From an uncultured Chlorobiota bacterium (GTDB lineage: Bacteria > Bacteroidota > Bacteroidia > Bacteroidales > JAADGE01): a stretch of DNA of 9,233 bases. The notes under the pieces were generated by a model. It was not told where the DNA came from and made no database searches. It saw nothing but the letters and a program-made list of their open reading frames with translations. The translations under genes and the position numbers were made by a program. Each line of letters starts with the position of its first letter. Position 1 is the stretch's first letter. Location of the stretch: the NCBI GenBank assembly GCA_947311265.1, contig CAMZKQ010000156.1, positions 1-9,233 on the forward strand. The letters are read 5' to 3'. This document shows positions 7,444 through 9,233 of the stretch, piece by piece.

Positions 7444-7714
7444 TGCAAAAATTGCCTACGGCAAAAAAGATATTTCCGAACGGCACAGACACCGATATGA
7501 GTTTAATAATGAGTACCTTAGCAAGTTTGAAGCCGCAGGAATGATTGCCACAGGCACGAACCCCGAAACAAAACTAGTTGAAATTATAGAACTCCCTAAG
7601 CATAAATGGTTTACAGGCGTTCAGTTCCACCCAGAATACAAAAGTACTGTGCTTAATCCGCACCCTTTATTTATTGCTTTCGTTAAAGCGGCTGCTGACG
7701 GTAAAAATAGTTAG
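7430..7714 (+). pseudogene. pyrG: CTP synthase, C-terminal part in the +1 frame (continuation of pyrG)
   Basis: Reading from the A-run in the +1 frame gives KAGSNAKIAYGKKDI, then SERHRHRYEFNNEYL, then FTGVQFHPEYKS and LNPHPLF, ending at TAG 7712-7714. These are the normal last 94 or so residues of CTP synthase, including the HRHRYEFN segment and the catalytic His (7628-7630) and Glu (7634-7636) that complete the triad with Cys382. The join aligns residue for residue with the family pattern RLG-x-x-P-x-x-x-K-x-G-S if one A of the A4 run 7429-7432 is dropped. The repaired protein would be 535 residues, a normal length, with His508 and Glu510. This piece has no start codon of its own near its beginning, so it is not an independent gene. 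The split is either a base-calling error, a recent mutation or a +1 recoding site. Confidence 0.9.
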
Positions 7715-7724
7715 TACATTTGTT

Positions 7725-7757
7725 AAAAGCAATCTAAATAAAGGGCTTTTTCTTTTG
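7725..7757 (+). terminator. Possible weak terminator after pyrG
   Basis: AAAAGC at 7725-7730 can pair with GCTTTT at 7745-7750 across a 14-base loop, and the right arm runs into TCTTTTG. The stem is short and A/T-rich, so this is a weak candidate. It is supported mainly by its position between the pyrG stop at 7714 and the next promoter motif. Confidence 0.3.
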
Positions 7758-7769
7758 TAATAAAAATGT

Positions 7770-7777
7770 TACCTTTG
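7770..7777 (+). promoter_or_regulatory. Candidate -7 promoter element for the HAD-permease pair
   Basis: TACCTTTG matches the Bacteroidota -7 consensus TAnnTTTG exactly. No good TTTG sits at the usual -33 distance: TTTT at 7747-7750 has the right 19-base spacing, while TTTG at 7754-7757 is too close. Transcription from about 7784 would leave a very short leader before the ATG at 7798. Confidence 0.45.
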
Positions 7778-7797
7778 GTGCAGAGAAAAATAAGATT

Positions 7798-8220
7798 ATG
7801 ATTATAGCAGTCGATTTTGATGGAACAATAGTGGAGCATGAATATCCTAAAATAGGGAAAGAAAAGCTATTTGCTTTTCAGACTCTAAAACAGCTCAAAG
7901 CACAGGGGCATACCCTGCTTCTCTGGACATACCGTGCAGGCAAATCGCTAGATGAGGCCGTTGAGTATTGTAAAAAAAATGGAATAGAATTTGATGCCAT
8001 AAATGCCAGCTACCCAGGCGAACTGCTTGACGAAAACACGAGCAGAAAAGTAAATGCAGATTTATTTATTGATGATAGAAATATTGGAGGCTTCTTAGGG
8101 TGGAGTAAAATTTGGCAAATTATAAACGCCCAATCCCCCGAAGCCCAAAAACGAAGAAGCCACCAAGATATGCACACCACAAATTCACTTGCTGGTCGAT
8201 TGAAACGTTTTTTTAAATAA
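7798..8220 (+). CDS. Small HAD-superfamily hydrolase, BT0820-like
   Basis: A 140-residue cytoplasmic protein with the compact haloacid-dehalogenase fold and no evident cap insertion. Motif I is AVDFDGTIVE, with nucleophile Asp6 and general acid/base Asp8. Motif II is the Thr44 of LLWTYR. The motif III Lys is Lys84 in SRKVNADLF. Motif IV is FIDDRN with Asp92 and Asp93 for Mg binding. The segments HEYPKIG and IDDRNIGG resemble the small Bacteroides HAD proteins of the BT0820 type, so a phosphatase acting on a small phosphorylated substrate is likely, but the substrate cannot be read from sequence. The last 25 residues or so are basic (QKRRSHQD, then GRLKRFFK) and extend past the catalytic fold. 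The stop codon at 8218-8220 directly abuts the ATG of the permease gene, which suggests co-transcription and perhaps coupled translation. Confidence 0.85.
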   Translation: MIIAVDFDGTIVEHEYPKIGKEKLFAFQTLKQLKAQGHTLLLWTYRAGKSLDEAVEYCKKNGIEFDAINASYPGELLDENTSRKVNADLFIDDRNIGGFLGWSKIWQIINAQSPEAQKRRSHQDMHTTNSLAGRLKRFFK

Positions 8221-9233
8221 ATGTTTCTCAATTTTATAAAAATAGTATTCAAAAGTATCATCAAACAAAGAAAGTTTCTAGCGGCCAACCTTGCTGGGCT
8301 TTCTGCTGGGCTTGCCGTATTTTTCCTCACCTCTATTTATATTTTTGACGAGCTCAATTACGACAAATATCATAACGGTGCTCAAAACATCTACCGTATC
8401 GTAAATGTATATGATAAAAATGGCGCTGGTGAGCGGTCGTCTTGCTGCCCATTCCCAATAGTAGGGGCTTTAAAAAGAGAAAACCCTGATTTAATAAGTA
8501 ATTCGACCCGTTTTTTTAATTTCTGGATGCCACATGTAGTGATTAAATATAACAATAAAACCTTCAATGAGAAACGTTTTTTTTGGGTAGATGCAAGTGT
8601 TTTTAGTGTTTTTAACTGCTCCTTTTTAAAAGGCAATCCTAAAACTGCCCTTACTCGGGCAGGTACTGTGGTTATTACAAAATCAATGGCCGAAAAATAC
8701 TTTTCGTCCAACGAAGAAGTCATAGGGCAGACTATATTTTTCCAAGCCAAAATACCATTAGAAATCACAGGCATTATTGAAGACACCCCAAGCCGCTCCC
8801 ACTTTAAAGTTGATTTTTTAGCCTCAATGCCTACTGTGCACCACATACTGGGCGACTATAATAAATATTGGGTATGGAACCCTTGCTGGTCGTACGTCCG
8901 ACTTGCCCCGGGCAAAACAGAGGCAGACCTTAAATATGCCCTCAACAAACTTGTTCGATACAATTACAAAGACGAACTGAAAAATAATGTGTCCTTCTAT
9001 CCTCAAAAAATAACTGACATACATTTACACTCTAAGTTAGAATATGAAATTGAGCCAAATAGCAGTATATCAAATATTTACATACTTTTAGGTATTGCCA
9101 TATTTATGCTCATAATAGTGCTTATCAATTTTGTAAACCTTTCTACGGCAAACTCCCAATACCGTACAAAAGAAACAGTACTAAAAAAAGTTTTAGGCAC
9201 AACTCGCCTAGAGCTTGTATTGCAATACCTTAC
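8221..9233 (+). CDS. ABC transporter permease, MacB/FtsX family, N-terminal part (runs off window)
   Basis: An uninterrupted frame of 337 codons begins with ATG at 8221, immediately after the preceding stop codon, and continues past the window edge. Residues 1-20 are basic and cytoplasmic (KQRKF). A first membrane helix lies at about 21-43 (ANLAGLSAGLAVFFLTSIYIF). It is followed by the DELNYDKYHNGAQNIYRI motif characteristic of Bacteroidota MacB-like permeases. A large periplasmic domain at about 45-283 includes VVITKSMAEKYF, IGQTI, and ITGIIEDTPSRSHFKVDFL. A second helix lies at about 286-308 and leads into FVNLSTANSQYRTKE and LKKVLGTTRLELVLQYL, the coupling region of the FtsX fold. About half of a typical 780-800 residue protein would lie beyond the window. 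Such permeases work with a separate ATPase in mechanotransmission or export of envelope substrates. No ATPase gene is visible here and the substrate is unknown. Confidence 0.9.
   Translation, partial: MFLNFIKIVFKSIIKQRKFLAANLAGLSAGLAVFFLTSIYIFDELNYDKYHNGAQNIYRIVNVYDKNGAGERSSCCPFPIVGALKRENPDLISNSTRFFNFWMPHVVIKYNNKTFNEKRFFWVDASVFSVFNCSFLKGNPKTALTRAGTVVITKSMAEKYFSSNEEVIGQTIFFQAKIPLEITGIIEDTPSRSHFKVDFLASMPTVHHILGDYNKYWVWNPCWSYVRLAPGKTEADLKYALNKLVRYNYKDELKNNVSFYPQKITDIHLHSKLEYEIEPNSSISNIYILLGIAIFMLIIVLINFVNLSTANSQYRTKETVLKKVLGTTRLELVLQYL

Noticed and set aside
8391..8846. 151-codon minus-strand frame
   Set aside because: Antisense to the permease gene, whose + frame shows clear membrane helices and family motifs without interruption from 8221 to the window end.

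Overview
The window looks like chromosomal DNA of a member of the Bacteroidota. The base composition is AT-rich. A periplasmic protein carries the TPR / PD40 propeller / OmpA-C architecture typical of that phylum. A five-repeat DUF349 protein, a BT0820-type small HAD protein and a MacB/FtsX-type permease of the long-periplasmic-domain kind point the same way. Intergenic copies of the Bacteroidota -7 promoter motif TAnnTTTG lie ahead of three genes, and Shine-Dalgarno sequences are weak or absent. All recognisable genes are on the + strand. I see no tRNA, rRNA, insertion sequence, CRISPR array or phage gene.

Layout: the 3' end of a Fur-family metalloregulator (1-141) is followed by a 320-base gap with a candidate promoter. 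Next come aroC (chorismate synthase, 462-1445), a short gap holding a nested hairpin, and an exported TPR-PD40-OmpA protein (1623-3578). A second promoter-bearing gap precedes a large acidic, coiled-coil-rich DUF349 protein (about 3763-6003). A strong hairpin terminator (6038-6072) then separates it from pyrG (CTP synthase, TTG start at 6106). After pyrG come a small HAD-type hydrolase (7798-8220) and, with no gap at all, an ABC-type permease that runs off the end of the window (8221-9233).

The most notable observation is that pyrG is broken by a one-base frame change at the A4 run 7429-7432. Frame 0 stops at 7443 after 445 codons. The remaining roughly 94 codons, including the catalytic His-Glu pair of the glutaminase domain, continue with no other visible defect in the +1 frame up to 7714. 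Removing one A would give a normal 535-residue enzyme. Because CTP synthase is usually essential, a sequencing or assembly indel is the simplest explanation. A real mutation or a recoding event would be more interesting.

The genes are mainly housekeeping or envelope functions (shikimate pathway, CTP synthesis, outer-membrane/peptidoglycan anchoring, transport). They do not form an obvious single pathway or a new defence or mobile system, and I do not see convincing evidence of a novel multi-gene system here.
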